In this document: piece by piece, positions 33,124 to 41,502 of the stretch | How positions within the stretch are numbered: the stretch's first letter is position 1 | How the letters are laid out: every line of letters begins with the position of its first letter | DNA from: Asanoa ferruginea | Lineage (GTDB): Bacteria; Actinomycetota; Actinomycetes; Mycobacteriales; Micromonosporaceae | Assembly (NCBI RefSeq): GCF_003387075.1 | Contig: NZ_QUMQ01000001.1 | Span: forward strand, 2,480,001 to 2,544,000 | Length of the DNA stretch: 64,000 nt | Direction: 5' to 3' | Made by a program: the position numbers and the translations under genes | Notes under the pieces: generated by a model | What the model was told of the DNA's origin: nothing | The model's database searches: none | Seen by the model: only the letters and a program-made list of their open reading frames with translations

Positions 33124-33429
33124 TTACCTCGGAAGCGGGTTGTCGGTCGCGGTCGAATACGGGATGTCGTGATCGTTGAGGCCCGACTCGCGTGGGTCGG
33201 GCGTCCGGCCGACCAGGCCGGGATCGTCGAGGCCCGGGTTGCCACCCGGCGCGCCCGGCACGCCGCCCTCCTGGGTGACCTGCACGTCGTCAAACGGCAA
33301 CAGCGGCTCGGCCCACGGAAAGACGACGAACCAGAACAGCGAGAGTATGCCGGTGACCAGCACGATCGAGGTCAGCAGCTTGCCCGTGACGCCGTCGAAC
33401 GGCAGCTTGCGCCAGATCCACGCGTACAT
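33124..33429 (-). CDS. Small membrane protein between sortase and pabA
   Basis: 101 residues. A basic N-terminus (MYAWIWRKLPFDGVTGK) is followed by one membrane helix (LLTSIVLVTGILSLFWFVVF) and a Gly/Pro/Asp-rich external tail (GAPGGNPGLDDPG). ATG 33429 lies 3 bases after the sortase stop and the gene ends 4 bases before the pabA start, so it is in the same operon. Family not recognised. Its position suggests an accessory of the sortase, but there is no direct evidence. Confidence 0.8.
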   Translation of the reverse strand: MYAWIWRKLPFDGVTGKLLTSIVLVTGILSLFWFVVFPWAEPLLPFDDVQVTQEGGVPGAPGGNPGLDDPGLVGRTPDPRESGLNDHDIPYSTATDNPLPR

Positions 33430-33432
33430 CCG

Positions 33433-34734
33433 TCAGCCCTTCAGCTCGACCGGGTCGCCCTGCGACTTGGGCTGGGTGCGGACCAACTCACCGTGGACGA
33501 TGAGGCGCTGATAGTTGTCGAACTTGGGGTTGCAGGTGGTCAGCGTGACCATCGCCTTGGTCGGCTTGGAGCCGGGCAGCATCGGCACCGGAGCGACGAC
33601 CTCGACCTGGGTCGGCACGACGATGCGGGTCTTCACGACGTGGTAGATGAACCACTGGTCCTTGGACTCGACCACGATCGCGTCGCCGTTGTGCAACTCG
33701 TCGAGCCGCCAGAAGGTGGCCCGGTTGCGGTGGCCGGCGACGGAGAAGTTGCCGATCTCGCCGGGCATCGCGGTGTCGGGGTAGTGGCCGGGCGCGTAGC
33801 GGATGTCGGCCTGGGTCACCCCCTCGACCACCACCCACTGCTGGCCGAGGGCGGGCAAGTAGAGCTTGGCGATGCCGTGGATCTTCGAGCCGAGGCCGCC
33901 GGTGCCACCCGCCGGGGTCGGCCCGACCGTCGGGTCGTCGCCAGGCGACTGGTTCCACTGCTGCTCGAGCGCGCCGGCCAGGGCGTCCTGCTTGCCGCCC
34001 TGGATGACGCCGACACCCCAGACCTCGTAGGCGGCGAACAGCAGCACCACCAGGCCAAAGGTGATCATCAGCTCGCCGCTGACCCGGATGCCGGCGCGGA
34101 TCCGCGACCACGCGGTCGGCCGGGTCAGCTCGGAGTAGACGCTGCGATAGCCGTCGCCGTCGTTCTGGGCGCGCAGCCGGACGACCCGCTCGCCGCGTCG
34201 GGGCGGCTCCGGTGCCGGCAGGTCGCCCGGACCCGGCCTGTCGGGCGCCGGCGGCACCGCGCCCATCACGGTGGTCATGTCGGGTGACTGCTTGGCGAGC
34301 TGCTCGCGGCTCGGCACCCGGGGGATGGTCGACGTCTCGTCGACCACCTTGGGAATGACGGCGGTGGCGTCGGAGACCTTGGGGATCACCGCGGTGGCGT
34401 CGGAGACCTTCGGGATGACCGCCGTGGTGTCCGGTGCCGCCTCGGGGGCCGGGGCGCGCAGCGGCGGGCCGGCGGTCACCGGGACGTCGCGCACCGCCGC
34501 CGGCTGGCGGGCGCCCACCGCGTGCTCCAGGGGGCGGGGGTGCGGCCGCGTCGGTTGCTCGCCGATCCGCTTCGGCAGCGGGATCGGCTCGGCCGAGCGT
34601 GCCGTCGGGCCGGTGCTGACCGGCGCCGCCTCGGCCGCCGGAGCGGTCTGCAGCGTCGGCTCGGTCACTCGCGGGATGACCGCGGTCGCGTCGGCGTCGG
34701 ACGCCCGATGGCGCCCGTTCTGATTGCCCGTCAT
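33433..34734 (-). CDS. Class E sortase with long repeat-bearing cytoplasmic tail
   Basis: 433 residues. The first about 220 are cytoplasmic and disordered-looking, with five copies of a motif close to DATAVIPKV (Thr at 17, 104, 114, 124 and a variant at 134). One membrane helix ([20 protein letters not shown]) is followed by the sortase domain. That domain has the catalytic His in [10 protein letters not shown], Cys in [15 protein letters not shown] and Arg in the same segment. Class E sortases anchor LAxTG-type proteins in actinobacteria. The tail is unusually long for a sortase. It is co-oriented with the DUF881 gene, 13 bases downstream of its stop. Confidence 0.93.
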   Translation of the reverse strand: MTGNQNGRHRASDADATAVIPRVTEPTLQTAPAAEAAPVSTGPTARSAEPIPLPKRIGEQPTRPHPRPLEHAVGARQPAAVRDVPVTAGPPLRAPAPEAAPDTTAVIPKVSDATAVIPKVSDATAVIPKVVDETSTIPRVPSREQLAKQSPDMTTVMGAVPPAPDRPGPGDLPAPEPPRRGERVVRLRAQNDGDGYRSVYSELTRPTAWSRIRAGIRVSGELMITFGLVVLLFAAYEVWGVGVIQGGKQDALAGALEQQWNQSPGDDPTVGPTPAGGTGGLGSKIHGIAKLYLPALGQQWVVVEGVTQADIRYAPGHYPDTAMPGEIGNFSVAGHRNRATFWRLDELHNGDAIVVESKDQWFIYHVVKTRIVVPTQVEVVAPVPMLPGSKPTKAMVTLTTCNPKFDNYQRLIVHGELVRTQPKSQGDPVELKG

Positions 34735-34747
34735 GACCCCGAAAGCC

Positions 34748-35539
34748 TCATGAAGTCACCTTCGCTGATCGGAGGGCACTTGACCCCTCGAACGCCGGGA
34801 TCGTCACGTCCTTCTCCACCGTCTCTTGATATCCGAGCTGGAAGTGTTCGACAGCGTCTTTGAAGAGACGTACGCCGTCGGATGCACCCAATGCCTGGCG
34901 CATCGCGGTGGGATCACCGATCGCGGTGATGACGAACGGTGGAGAGTAGACACGTCCGTGCAGGAGGAGAGTGTTGCCGACACACCTTACCGCGCTGGTT
35001 GACAACACCCGGACTCCCATGATCGACATGGCTTCGGCACCGCCGGTCCAGAGCGCGTTGACCACGGCCTGCACGTCGCCCTGATGGACGACGAGATCAT
35101 CGGGACGAACGTTGTCGGGCCGGTCGCCGGTCCGTGGTGGCGCGTCGTCGAGACGCACGGTGAGCCCCGGGCCGTGCAGCGCGGTGAACCCGGCCGCCGG
35201 CTCCATCTGCTCGGCGCGCTCGCTCTCGGCCCGGATCGGGCCGTCGGTGCGGGCCAGCGCGTCAGTCTGGCTCTTGACGGCGGCGGCGAGCTCCCGAGCC
35301 TTCTGCTGGCTGGCGGTGACCCGGTCGCGCTCCTCGTTGACCACCTGGGCCAGCTTCGGGCGGCGGTCTTCGCGCAACGCGGTGCCGTCGGCGGTCTTGG
35401 CCGAGGTGGTGAAGAGCAGCCCGGCCGCCAGCGCGATCAACGGAACAAAGGCTGACCAGGCGCTACGTGGCTTGCGGAACCGCGCCAGCCGGCGCAGTGC
35501 GTTTCGCCACACGGTCAAACCGGACGGCGGGTTCTGCAC
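34748..35539 (-). CDS. DUF881 family membrane-anchored protein
   Basis: 263 residues: short cytoplasmic basic segment, one membrane helix ([20 protein letters not shown], about 27-46), a coiled-coil (about 60-110, [20 protein letters not shown]) and an external DUF881 domain. The domain contains [22 protein letters not shown]-type [21 protein letters not shown] and [17 protein letters not shown]. Homologues sit at the same place near crgA in mycobacteria and Streptomyces and are linked to division. GGAGGAGG precedes GTG 35539. Divergent from crgA. Function unproven. Confidence 0.9.
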   Translation of the reverse strand: MQNPPSGLTVWRNALRRLARFRKPRSAWSAFVPLIALAAGLLFTTSAKTADGTALREDRRPKLAQVVNEERDRVTASQQKARELAAAVKSQTDALARTDGPIRAESERAEQMEPAAGFTALHGPGLTVRLDDAPPRTGDRPDNVRPDDLVVHQGDVQAVVNALWTGGAEAMSIMGVRVLSTSAVRCVGNTLLLHGRVYSPPFVITAIGDPTAMRQALGASDGVRLFKDAVEHFQLGYQETVEKDVTIPAFEGSSALRSAKVTS

Positions 35540-35718
35540 CGGGCTCCTCCTCCGTGCACGCTGCTCGATTAGAACAGCCGGATTATCCCCATAACCGGTT
35601 GCCGCCCGTCCATGGCCGCGACGCGCCGCGTTGACTACGCTAGCTGGCGAGCATTATTGGCCATGGACCGTCGCCGGTTGACAGGCCCGAGCGAGGACCA
35701 CAACCAGGAGAGAGCGTC

Positions 35719-35982
35719 GTGCCCAAGTCGCAGGTTCGCAAGAAGAAGGTCTACACCCCCCCGACCGACGTGCGTCCGTCGGCGGCGGCCGCGAGCCGTA
35801 AGCCCAGCCCAAGCTGGCTGCCGATCACCGGCGTCGGGCTTATCGTGTTCGGCATCGCCTGGCTGGTGGTCTACTACCTGTCCGACACGAACTACCCGGT
35901 CGCGTCCTGGACCTACTGGAACCTGGCGATCGGTTTCGGTGCGATGGTCGCCTCACTCGCGGTGTTCAGTCGCTGGCGCTAA
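35719..35982 (+). CDS. crgA: CrgA cell-division protein
   Basis: 87 residues with a basic N-terminus (KSQVRKKKVYTPP) and two membrane helices (WLPITGVGLIVFGIAWLVVY and YWNLAIGFGAMVASLAVF) joined by the conserved LSDTNYPV loop. CrgA coordinates FtsZ, FtsI and CwsA in actinobacterial septation and affects sporulation. The start is GTG 35719 after AGGAGAG. It is divergent from the DUF881 operon, in the conserved crgA - DUF881 arrangement. Confidence 0.95.
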   Translation: MPKSQVRKKKVYTPPTDVRPSAAAASRKPSPSWLPITGVGLIVFGIAWLVVYYLSDTNYPVASWTYWNLAIGFGAMVASLAVFSRWR

Positions 35983-36030
35983 CGGCTCGTTGACTATGGT
36001 GATCTGAAGGCCAGGTGCGGCACACCTCAC

Positions 36031-36060
36031 GTTACTCGTGAGTAACCGGTGTCGTAGCCT
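36031..36060 (+). promoter_or_regulatory. etfD promoter with GTTACTC-GT-GAGTAAC operator over the -35
   Basis: A near-perfect palindrome, GTTACTC (36031-36037), GT, GAGTAAC (36040-36046), precedes TAGCCT (36055-36060), a good -10. A -35 with 17-base spacing would be TTACTC at 36032-36037, inside the palindrome. This is a classic repressor position; a TetR-type regulator of fatty-acid oxidation is the likely protein, none is encoded nearby. Confidence 0.65.
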
Positions 36061-36099
36061 GGTCCTCAGCCACACCTAGGGCCAACGGAGGCTGCGCGC

Positions 36100-38295
36100 A
36101 TGGGCGTCGTCGAGATCATCTGCACGACCATCGCGGGTCTCATCACGCTCGTCGCCGTGGCGCTGGCTGCCCGCGCTGTCACGCGGATGCTTGGCGTCGT
36201 GCGTCAGGGCCAGCCCGACCCCGCCCGGCTGGGTTCCTGGGGCGCCCGCACCAAGGTCATGCTCAAGGAGACCGCGGGCCACACCCGGATGTTGAAGTGG
36301 TCGGTGATCGGCGCCGCGCACTGGTTCGTGATGGTCGCGTTCGTCGTCCTCTCGCTGCTGGTTCTCGAGGCCTACTTCGAGGTCGTCTCGCCGTCCGGTG
36401 GCATCCCCTGGCTGTCGAGTTGGGTCGTCTTCGGCTTCGCGACGGAGATCATCGGGATCCTCGGCCTTCTGGGCATCGCCTATCTGATCTCGGTGCGCCT
36501 CCGCAGCAGGCCGGGCCGCGTGCGCGGCCTGTCGCGATTCACCGGCTCGACAATGTGGCAGGGCTATTTCGTCGAGTGGGTCATCGTCGGCGTGCTGATC
36601 TGCGGTTTCCTGATCCGCGGTTTCAAGGCCGCCAACGACCATCTCGACTTCCCGACCTGGGCCGCACCGCTGTCGCACGGCCTGGGTTCGATCCTGCCGG
36701 CCTGGGAGTCGGGCGCCCCGATCGTCGCCGTTATCAAGATCGTCATTTCGATGACGTGGCTGATCGTGATCTCGTTGAACGTGACGATGGGCGTCGCCTG
36801 GCACCGGTTCCTGGCGTTCCCGAACATCTTCTTCAAGCGTGACCCCGCGGCGGCGGCCGGTTCGGGCCTGGGTGGCCTGAAACCGATGATGTCCAACGGC
36901 AAGCCGCTCGACTTCGAGGAGGCCGACCCGGAGAAGGACCAGTTCGGCGTCGCCCAGGTCGAGCAGTTCACCTGGAAGGGCCTTCTCGACTTCTCCACGT
37001 GTACGGAGTGCGGCCGTTGCCAGTCGCAGTGCCCCGCGTGGAACACCGGCAAGCCGCTGTCGCCGAAGCTGCTGATCCTCTCGCTGCGCGACCACGCGTA
37101 CGCGAAGGCTCCTTATCTTCTGGCCGGTGGTGGCAAGGACCTGACCGGTGAGGAGAAGGCTTCCGCGGAGCAACTCGTCGGCGTCGACGTTCTCGCGATG
37201 GCCGAGGCCAACCGGCCGCTGATCGGCGGCGCCGCCGACGGAGGCGTGATCGACCCCGACGTGCTCTGGTCGTGCACGACCTGCGGGGCGTGCGTGGAGC
37301 AGTGCCCGGTCGACATCGAACACGTGGACCACATCGTCGACATGCGCCGCTATCAGGTGTTGATCGAGTCGTCGTTCCCGTCCGAGGCCGGCGTCATGCT
37401 CCGCAACCTGGAGAACAAGGGCAACCCGTGGGGCGCGCCGCCGAACACCCGCGAAGACTGGACCAAGGGCCTGGACTTCGAGGTCAAGCGGGCCGGCGCC
37501 GGTGACGATTTCGAATACCTGTTCTGGGTCGGCTGCGCCGGCGCGTTCGAAGACCGGGCGAAGAAGACCACCCGGGCGGTCGCGACCCTGCTGCACGAGG
37601 CCGGCGTCGACTTCGCGATCCTGGGCGAGGGCGAGACCTGCACCGGCGACCCGGCCCGGCGGATCGGCAACGAGTTCGTCTTCCAGATGCTCGCCCAGCA
37701 AAACGTCGAAACTCTGAACGACGCCGGCGTGAAGAAGATCGTCGCGTCCTGCCCGCACTGCTTCAACACCCTGCGCAACGAATACGGCGCTCTTGGCGGG
37801 TCGTTCGAGGTCGTCCACCACACCCAACTGCTCGCCGACCTGGTCGCTTCGGGCAAGCTGACCCCGGTCCAGCCGGTCGACGGTGGGGTCACCTACCACG
37901 ACCCGTGCTACCTGGGCCGCCACAACCGGGTCTTCACCCCGCCGCGCGAGGTCCTGGAAGCGAGCGCCGGCGGTGCCGACGTGACCGAGATGCCGCGCAA
38001 CAGCGAGCGCTCGTTCTGCTGCGGTGCCGGCGGCGCCCGGATGTGGATGGAAGAGCGGATCGGCAAGCGGATCAACATCGAACGCGTCGAGGAAGCCATC
38101 TCCACCGGCGCACACACGATCGCGGTCGGCTGCCCGTTCTGCTTCACCATGATCAGCGACGGCGTCACCTCGAAGCAGGCCGCCGGCGCCACCGACGGCG
38201 TCGAGGTCGTCGACGTCGCCACCGTGCTGCTCCGCTCGGTCAAGCCGGAGAGCCCCGCGTCGTCGACCGAGCCCGAGGCCGCCACCGCGGGGTGA
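36100..38295 (+). CDS. etfD: EtfD-type ETF:menaquinone oxidoreductase (Fe-S, HdrD-like membrane protein)
   Basis: 731 residues. Six or so N-terminal membrane helices include a NarI-like heme-b region (about 1-240). Two 4Fe-4S motifs follow, CTECGRCQSQCP (about 305) and CTTCGACVEQCP (about 392), then two CCG domains (CPHCFNTL, YHDPCYLGRHNR, CCGAGGARMW and GCPFCFTM). This matches mycobacterial Rv0338c/EtfD, which takes electrons from EtfBA during fatty-acid beta-oxidation and passes them to menaquinone. The acyl-CoA dehydrogenase at 1836 is a plausible source of those electrons. AACGGAGG precedes ATG 36100. Monocistronic under a promoter overlapped by a palindromic operator. Confidence 0.9.
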   Translation: MGVVEIICTTIAGLITLVAVALAARAVTRMLGVVRQGQPDPARLGSWGARTKVMLKETAGHTRMLKWSVIGAAHWFVMVAFVVLSLLVLEAYFEVVSPSGGIPWLSSWVVFGFATEIIGILGLLGIAYLISVRLRSRPGRVRGLSRFTGSTMWQGYFVEWVIVGVLICGFLIRGFKAANDHLDFPTWAAPLSHGLGSILPAWESGAPIVAVIKIVISMTWLIVISLNVTMGVAWHRFLAFPNIFFKRDPAAAAGSGLGGLKPMMSNGKPLDFEEADPEKDQFGVAQVEQFTWKGLLDFSTCTECGRCQSQCPAWNTGKPLSPKLLILSLRDHAYAKAPYLLAGGGKDLTGEEKASAEQLVGVDVLAMAEANRPLIGGAADGGVIDPDVLWSCTTCGACVEQCPVDIEHVDHIVDMRRYQVLIESSFPSEAGVMLRNLENKGNPWGAPPNTREDWTKGLDFEVKRAGAGDDFEYLFWVGCAGAFEDRAKKTTRAVATLLHEAGVDFAILGEGETCTGDPARRIGNEFVFQMLAQQNVETLNDAGVKKIVASCPHCFNTLRNEYGALGGSFEVVHHTQLLADLVASGKLTPVQPVDGGVTYHDPCYLGRHNRVFTPPREVLEASAGGADVTEMPRNSERSFCCGAGGARMWMEERIGKRINIERVEEAISTGAHTIAVGCPFCFTMISDGVTSKQAAGATDGVEVVDVATVLLRSVKPESPASSTEPEAATAG

Positions 38296-38311
38296 CAACC
38301 CCAGGCCGCGG

Positions 38312-38337
38312 GCTGTGGAAAACCACAGCGGTAGCCT
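38312..38337 (+). promoter_or_regulatory. Hairpin and -10 box ahead of the histidine kinase gene
   Basis: GCTGTGG-AAAA-CCACAGC (38312-38329) is a perfect 7-bp hairpin 17 bases after the etfD stop, a likely terminator. TAGCCT (38332-38337) is then 7 bases before ATG 38345, fitting a leaderless promoter. Confidence 0.55.
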
Positions 38338-38344
38338 GCGGCGC

Positions 38345-39448
38345 ATGATCGCCACGGCCGGCCGGCTCTTCGTCGGCGTGATCATCGGCGCGGGCACCGC
38401 GGTCGCCGAGATCGCGTTCCTCGGCTGGGCCGCCCTGGTCACGCTGGTCCGCCCGCGCCCGGCCACCACCATCGAGCCCCTGGCCCGCCACCTGGTCGAG
38501 GTCGAGCGCCGGCGGATCGCCCGATACCTGCCCGGCGGCCCAGCGGCCCCGCATCTCGACGACTACACCAGCCGCCGCGCCCTGGCCTACCTCGGTGTCC
38601 GTTGGATCGTCGGTCTGCTCGGCGGGGTGGTCGCCCTGCTCTTCCTCTACGGCCTGGCCACCGGCGTGGTCTGGGCCCGCGACCTGCTCGTCGGCCGCAG
38701 CGGGGCGCTGCTGGTCATCGCCCAGGTGGTCGGCGGCCTGGTGCTGTTCTTCCTGGCCGTGCAGGGCTTCCTCGGCGTCGCCGCGCTCGACCGCCGGCTG
38801 GCGCAGCGGATGCTGGTGCCCGGCGACCGGGTGCGCTACGAGCGGCGGATCAGCGAACTCGCGGCCAGCCGGGCCGGCGTCGTCGCGGCGGTCGACGCGG
38901 AACGCCGGCGGATCGAACGCGACCTGCACGACGGTGTCCAGCAGCGGCTGGTCGCCCTCGGCCTGCTGCTCGGCCAGGCCCGCCGCAGGCCCGACCGCTC
39001 CGCTGAGCTCGTGCGCCAGGCGCACGGCGAGGCCCGGGAGATCCTCGACGCGCTGCGCGACGTCGCCTGGCGGGCCTACCCGGCCGATCTCGACACCCTC
39101 GGCCTGGCGGAGGCGCTGTCGCGGGTGGCCGAGCGCAGCGGGGTCTCGATCACGTGCGCGGTCGACCGGCTGCCCCAGGCCGTGGAAACCGCCGCCTACT
39201 TCGTCGTCTCCGAGGCGGTCACCAACGCGACCAAGCACGCACCCGGCAGCCGCGTCACGGTCAACGTCGTGACCACCGACCAGGAGGTACGCGTGACCGT
39301 GACCGACGACGGCCCCGGCGGCGCCGACCCGTCCGGCGGCGGCCTGTCCGGCCTGGCCCGCCGGGCGGCGGCCCTCGACGGCCGGCTCACGGTCGACAGC
39401 CCGCCGGGCGGCCCGACGACGATCCTGGCGGTGCTGCCATGCGGGTGA
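38345..39448 (+). CDS. NarL-type sensor histidine kinase
   Basis: 367 residues. Helices lie at about 8-30, 84-110 and 118-140 (for example LGVRWIVGLLGGVVALLFLY). The HisKA_3 dimerisation helix with phospho-acceptor His is in ERRRIERDLHDGVQQRLVAL. The HATPase_c domain has the N-box SEAVTNATKHA and a G-box DDGPGG followed by SGLARRAAALDG. No extracytoplasmic sensor domain is evident, so it may sense membrane state, as LiaS/DesK-type kinases do. It overlaps the response-regulator gene by 10 bases. Translation is probably leaderless. Confidence 0.93.
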   Translation: MIATAGRLFVGVIIGAGTAVAEIAFLGWAALVTLVRPRPATTIEPLARHLVEVERRRIARYLPGGPAAPHLDDYTSRRALAYLGVRWIVGLLGGVVALLFLYGLATGVVWARDLLVGRSGALLVIAQVVGGLVLFFLAVQGFLGVAALDRRLAQRMLVPGDRVRYERRISELAASRAGVVAAVDAERRRIERDLHDGVQQRLVALGLLLGQARRRPDRSAELVRQAHGEAREILDALRDVAWRAYPADLDTLGLAEALSRVAERSGVSITCAVDRLPQAVETAAYFVVSEAVTNATKHAPGSRVTVNVVTTDQEVRVTVTDDGPGGADPSGGGLSGLARRAAALDGRLTVDSPPGGPTTILAVLPCG

Positions 39449-40083
39449 TCCTGGCCGAGGACTCGGTCCTGCTCCGCGCCGGCCTGGCCCGGCTACTCAC
39501 CGACGAGGGCCACGAGGTGGTGGCCGCCGTCGGCGACGCCACCGCGCTGCTGGCCGCGGTGGCGGCCGACCAGCCCGACGTGGTCGTCGCCGACGTGCGG
39601 ATGCCGCCTACCCACCGCGACGAGGGACTGCGGGCGGCGGTCGAGATCCGCACCCGCTGGCCGGCGGTGGGTGTGCTGATGCTGTCGCAATACGTCGAAC
39701 GCCGCTACGCGGTCGAGTTGCTGACCACCCGCAGCGACGGCGTCGGCTATCTGCTGAAGGACCGGGTCGCCGAGGTGGGCGAGTTCCTGGAGGCGCTGGA
39801 CCGGGTCGCCGCCGGCCGGGCCGCGTTCGATCCGGAGGTGGTCCGGCAGTTGCTGGCCCGCACGTCGCACACCGACCCGCTGCGCCGGCTGACGCCGCGC
39901 GAGGCGGAGGTCCTGGATCGGATGGCACAGGGCCACACCAACGCCGGCATCGCGGCGCAGCTGCACGTCTCGCAGAGCGCGGTCGAGAAGCACGTCAACG
40001 CCATCTTCGACAAACTCGACCTGTCCCACACCACCGGCTACAGCCGCCGCATCCTGGCCGTGCTGCACTACCTCGGGTCCTGA
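39439..40083 (+). CDS. NarL/LuxR-type response regulator
   Basis: 214 residues. The receiver domain (1-120) has acidic pocket LAEDSVLLRAG, phospho-acceptor Asp in VVVADVRMPP (about 52) and the Lys in YLLKDRV. A C-terminal LuxR helix-turn-helix follows: LTPREAEVLDRMAQGHTNAG and SQSAVEKHVNAIFDKL. It is the partner of the upstream kinase, coupled by a 10-base overlap. The 3' end overlaps the convergent DedA gene by 16 bases. Targets are unknown. Confidence 0.95.
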   Translation: MRVILAEDSVLLRAGLARLLTDEGHEVVAAVGDATALLAAVAADQPDVVVADVRMPPTHRDEGLRAAVEIRTRWPAVGVLMLSQYVERRYAVELLTTRSDGVGYLLKDRVAEVGEFLEALDRVAAGRAAFDPEVVRQLLARTSHTDPLRRLTPREAEVLDRMAQGHTNAGIAAQLHVSQSAVEKHVNAIFDKLDLSHTTGYSRRILAVLHYLGS

Positions 40084-40730
40084 CCCATCCGGTGGCTGCC
40101 GCCGGGCCGGCGGCGCAGCCGGGAGGCGAGGAACCAGGCGACCGCCGCCGCGACGGTCACGATGACGATCTTCTGGAGCAGGCCGGCGTACGCCTCGACG
40201 CGCCACCACGACTCGCCGAGTTGATAGCCGGCCAGCACGAAGATGGCGTTCCAGATCAGACTGCCGGCCGTGGTCAGCGCCAGGAACGTCGGGACCGGCA
40301 TCCGCTCCACGCCCGCCGGCAGCGAGATCAGGCTGCGGAAGATCGGGATCATCCGGCCGAGGAAGACGGCCTTGGTGCCGTGCCGGGCGAACCAGGCTTC
40401 GGTGCGGTCGATGTCGCGCAGCCGGATCAGCGGCAGCCGCGCGGCCAGCGCGCGGATCCGGCGCCGGCCGACCAGTGCGCCGACCAGATAGAGGGCCAGG
40501 GCGCCGACCACCGAGCCGGCGGTGGTCCAGAACAGTGCGGCCGCCAGGCTCATGCTGCCCTGGCTGGCGGTGAACCCGGCGAGCGGCAGGATGATCTCGC
40601 TCGGCAGCGGCGGGAACAGGTTCTCGAGGGCGATGGCCAGGCCGGCCCCGGGCGCGCCGAGGCGGTCCATCAGGTCGACGGCCCAGGCGGCTACGCCGCT
40701 CGCGGTCTGCGGTTCGCTAGCAAAGATCAT
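40068..40730 (-). CDS. DedA/SNARE-associated family membrane protein
   Basis: 220 residues, DedA family. ENLFPPLPSEIILPLAGF (about 33-50) is the signature re-entrant motif, followed by GRMIPIFRSLISLPAGVERM and LIWNAIFVLAGYQLGESW. Bacterial DedA proteins take part in undecaprenyl-phosphate or phospholipid flipping and envelope homeostasis. The start is ATG 40730, with TAGCGT 7 bases upstream (40738-40743) and no ribosome site: leaderless. A GTG at 40760 would be upstream of the inferred transcript start. Confidence 0.93.
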   Translation of the reverse strand: MIFASEPQTASGVAAWAVDLMDRLGAPGAGLAIALENLFPPLPSEIILPLAGFTASQGSMSLAAALFWTTAGSVVGALALYLVGALVGRRRIRALAARLPLIRLRDIDRTEAWFARHGTKAVFLGRMIPIFRSLISLPAGVERMPVPTFLALTTAGSLIWNAIFVLAGYQLGESWWRVEAYAGLLQKIVIVTVAAAVAWFLASRLRRRPGGSHRMGQDPR

Positions 40731-40737
40731 GTCGACG

Positions 40738-40743
40738 ACGCTA
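40738..40743 (-). promoter_or_regulatory. -10 box of leaderless DedA transcript
   Basis: TAGCGT on the minus strand, seven bases before the ATG. Confidence 0.55.
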
Positions 40744-40786
40744 TGGACGGCGCTGGTCACCCACCATGAAGCAGTCCGCCCGATCC

Positions 40787-40804
40787 GCTGTGGAAAACCT
40801 CAGC
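40787..40804 (-). terminator. Hairpin at the end of the GPP34 gene
   Basis: GCTGTGG-AAAA-CCTCAGC, one mismatch in a 7-bp stem, overlaps the GPP34 stop. It is nearly identical to the hairpin at 38312-38329. Likely terminator. Confidence 0.45.
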
Positions 40805-41468
40805 TCGTCGCGGCGATCGTCGCCGGGATGATCACCGTGAGCAGGATCGCGGTCTGCATCTCCTCGATCGCCTTCTTCACCGCCGCCGGGGCCCAGTCGG
40901 CCTGGTCGACCTCGTCCAGCCGGGCCTTGACCTGGTCGCGCGGCACGTCCGGGAACGCCGACCGCTCGAATTTCGTCGCGCGTACCAACGCCAATAGCGC
41001 CGCCGTGCGCGGATCGATCGGGCCCGACGACCGGATCGCGAGATCGAGCCTGGCCCGCACCGCCGTCTCCGCCGGCGGCTCCTGGCCGCCCGGCGACGGA
41101 TAGCGGGTGCGGCTGAACACCCACAGCACCTTGCCGTCTTCGCGGGTCAGAATGCCGGCCGCGACCAGGCCGTCGAGCACCCTGTCCGGCAGCCCCTTCG
41201 CCAGTGCGCTGACCCAGTCCTTCGGCTTGCGGGCCCGGTTGGCGCCGGCGATCTGGGCCAGTGCGTCGTCGACCAGCGGATGGCCGGTCGGCGTCGGGTC
41301 GACCACCACGATCCGCCCGTCGGCGATCTCGATCCGCTCCGCCAGGGCGAGCTCGACGAGCAGGGCGCCGCCGAGGCCGTAGCCGAAGTTGAGCGCGGAC
41401 ATCTTGTTGGCGCCCTCGTCGTCGTGGGTGAGCAGGGCGAGTTCGTCAGCGAAGGTGAGAGTGGCCAT
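40800..41468 (-). CDS. GPP34 (Golgi phosphoprotein 3-like) family protein
   Basis: 222 residues. The N-terminal LTFADELALLTHDDEGA, GYGLGGALLVELALAERIEI and DPTPTGHPLVDDAL are typical of bacterial GPP34 proteins, the domain known from phosphatidylinositol-4-phosphate-binding GOLPH3. In actinomycetes these proteins are numerous and soluble, with unknown function, possibly lipid binding. TAGAGT (41476-41481, minus strand) lies 7 bases before ATG 41468, again leaderless. Divergent from the CNNM gene. Confidence 0.88.
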   Translation of the reverse strand: MATLTFADELALLTHDDEGANKMSALNFGYGLGGALLVELALAERIEIADGRIVVVDPTPTGHPLVDDALAQIAGANRARKPKDWVSALAKGLPDRVLDGLVAAGILTREDGKVLWVFSRTRYPSPGGQEPPAETAVRARLDLAIRSSGPIDPRTAALLALVRATKFERSAFPDVPRDQVKARLDEVDQADWAPAAVKKAIEEMQTAILLTVIIPATIAATS

Positions 41469-41475
41469 GGGTCCG

Positions 41476-41481
41476 ACTCTA
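41476..41481 (-). promoter_or_regulatory. -10 box of leaderless GPP34 transcript
   Basis: TAGAGT on the minus strand, seven bases before the ATG, in the short region shared with the divergent CNNM gene. Confidence 0.55.
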
Positions 41482-41502
41482 GGTCGGCGGCGCCATCGAC
41501 CC

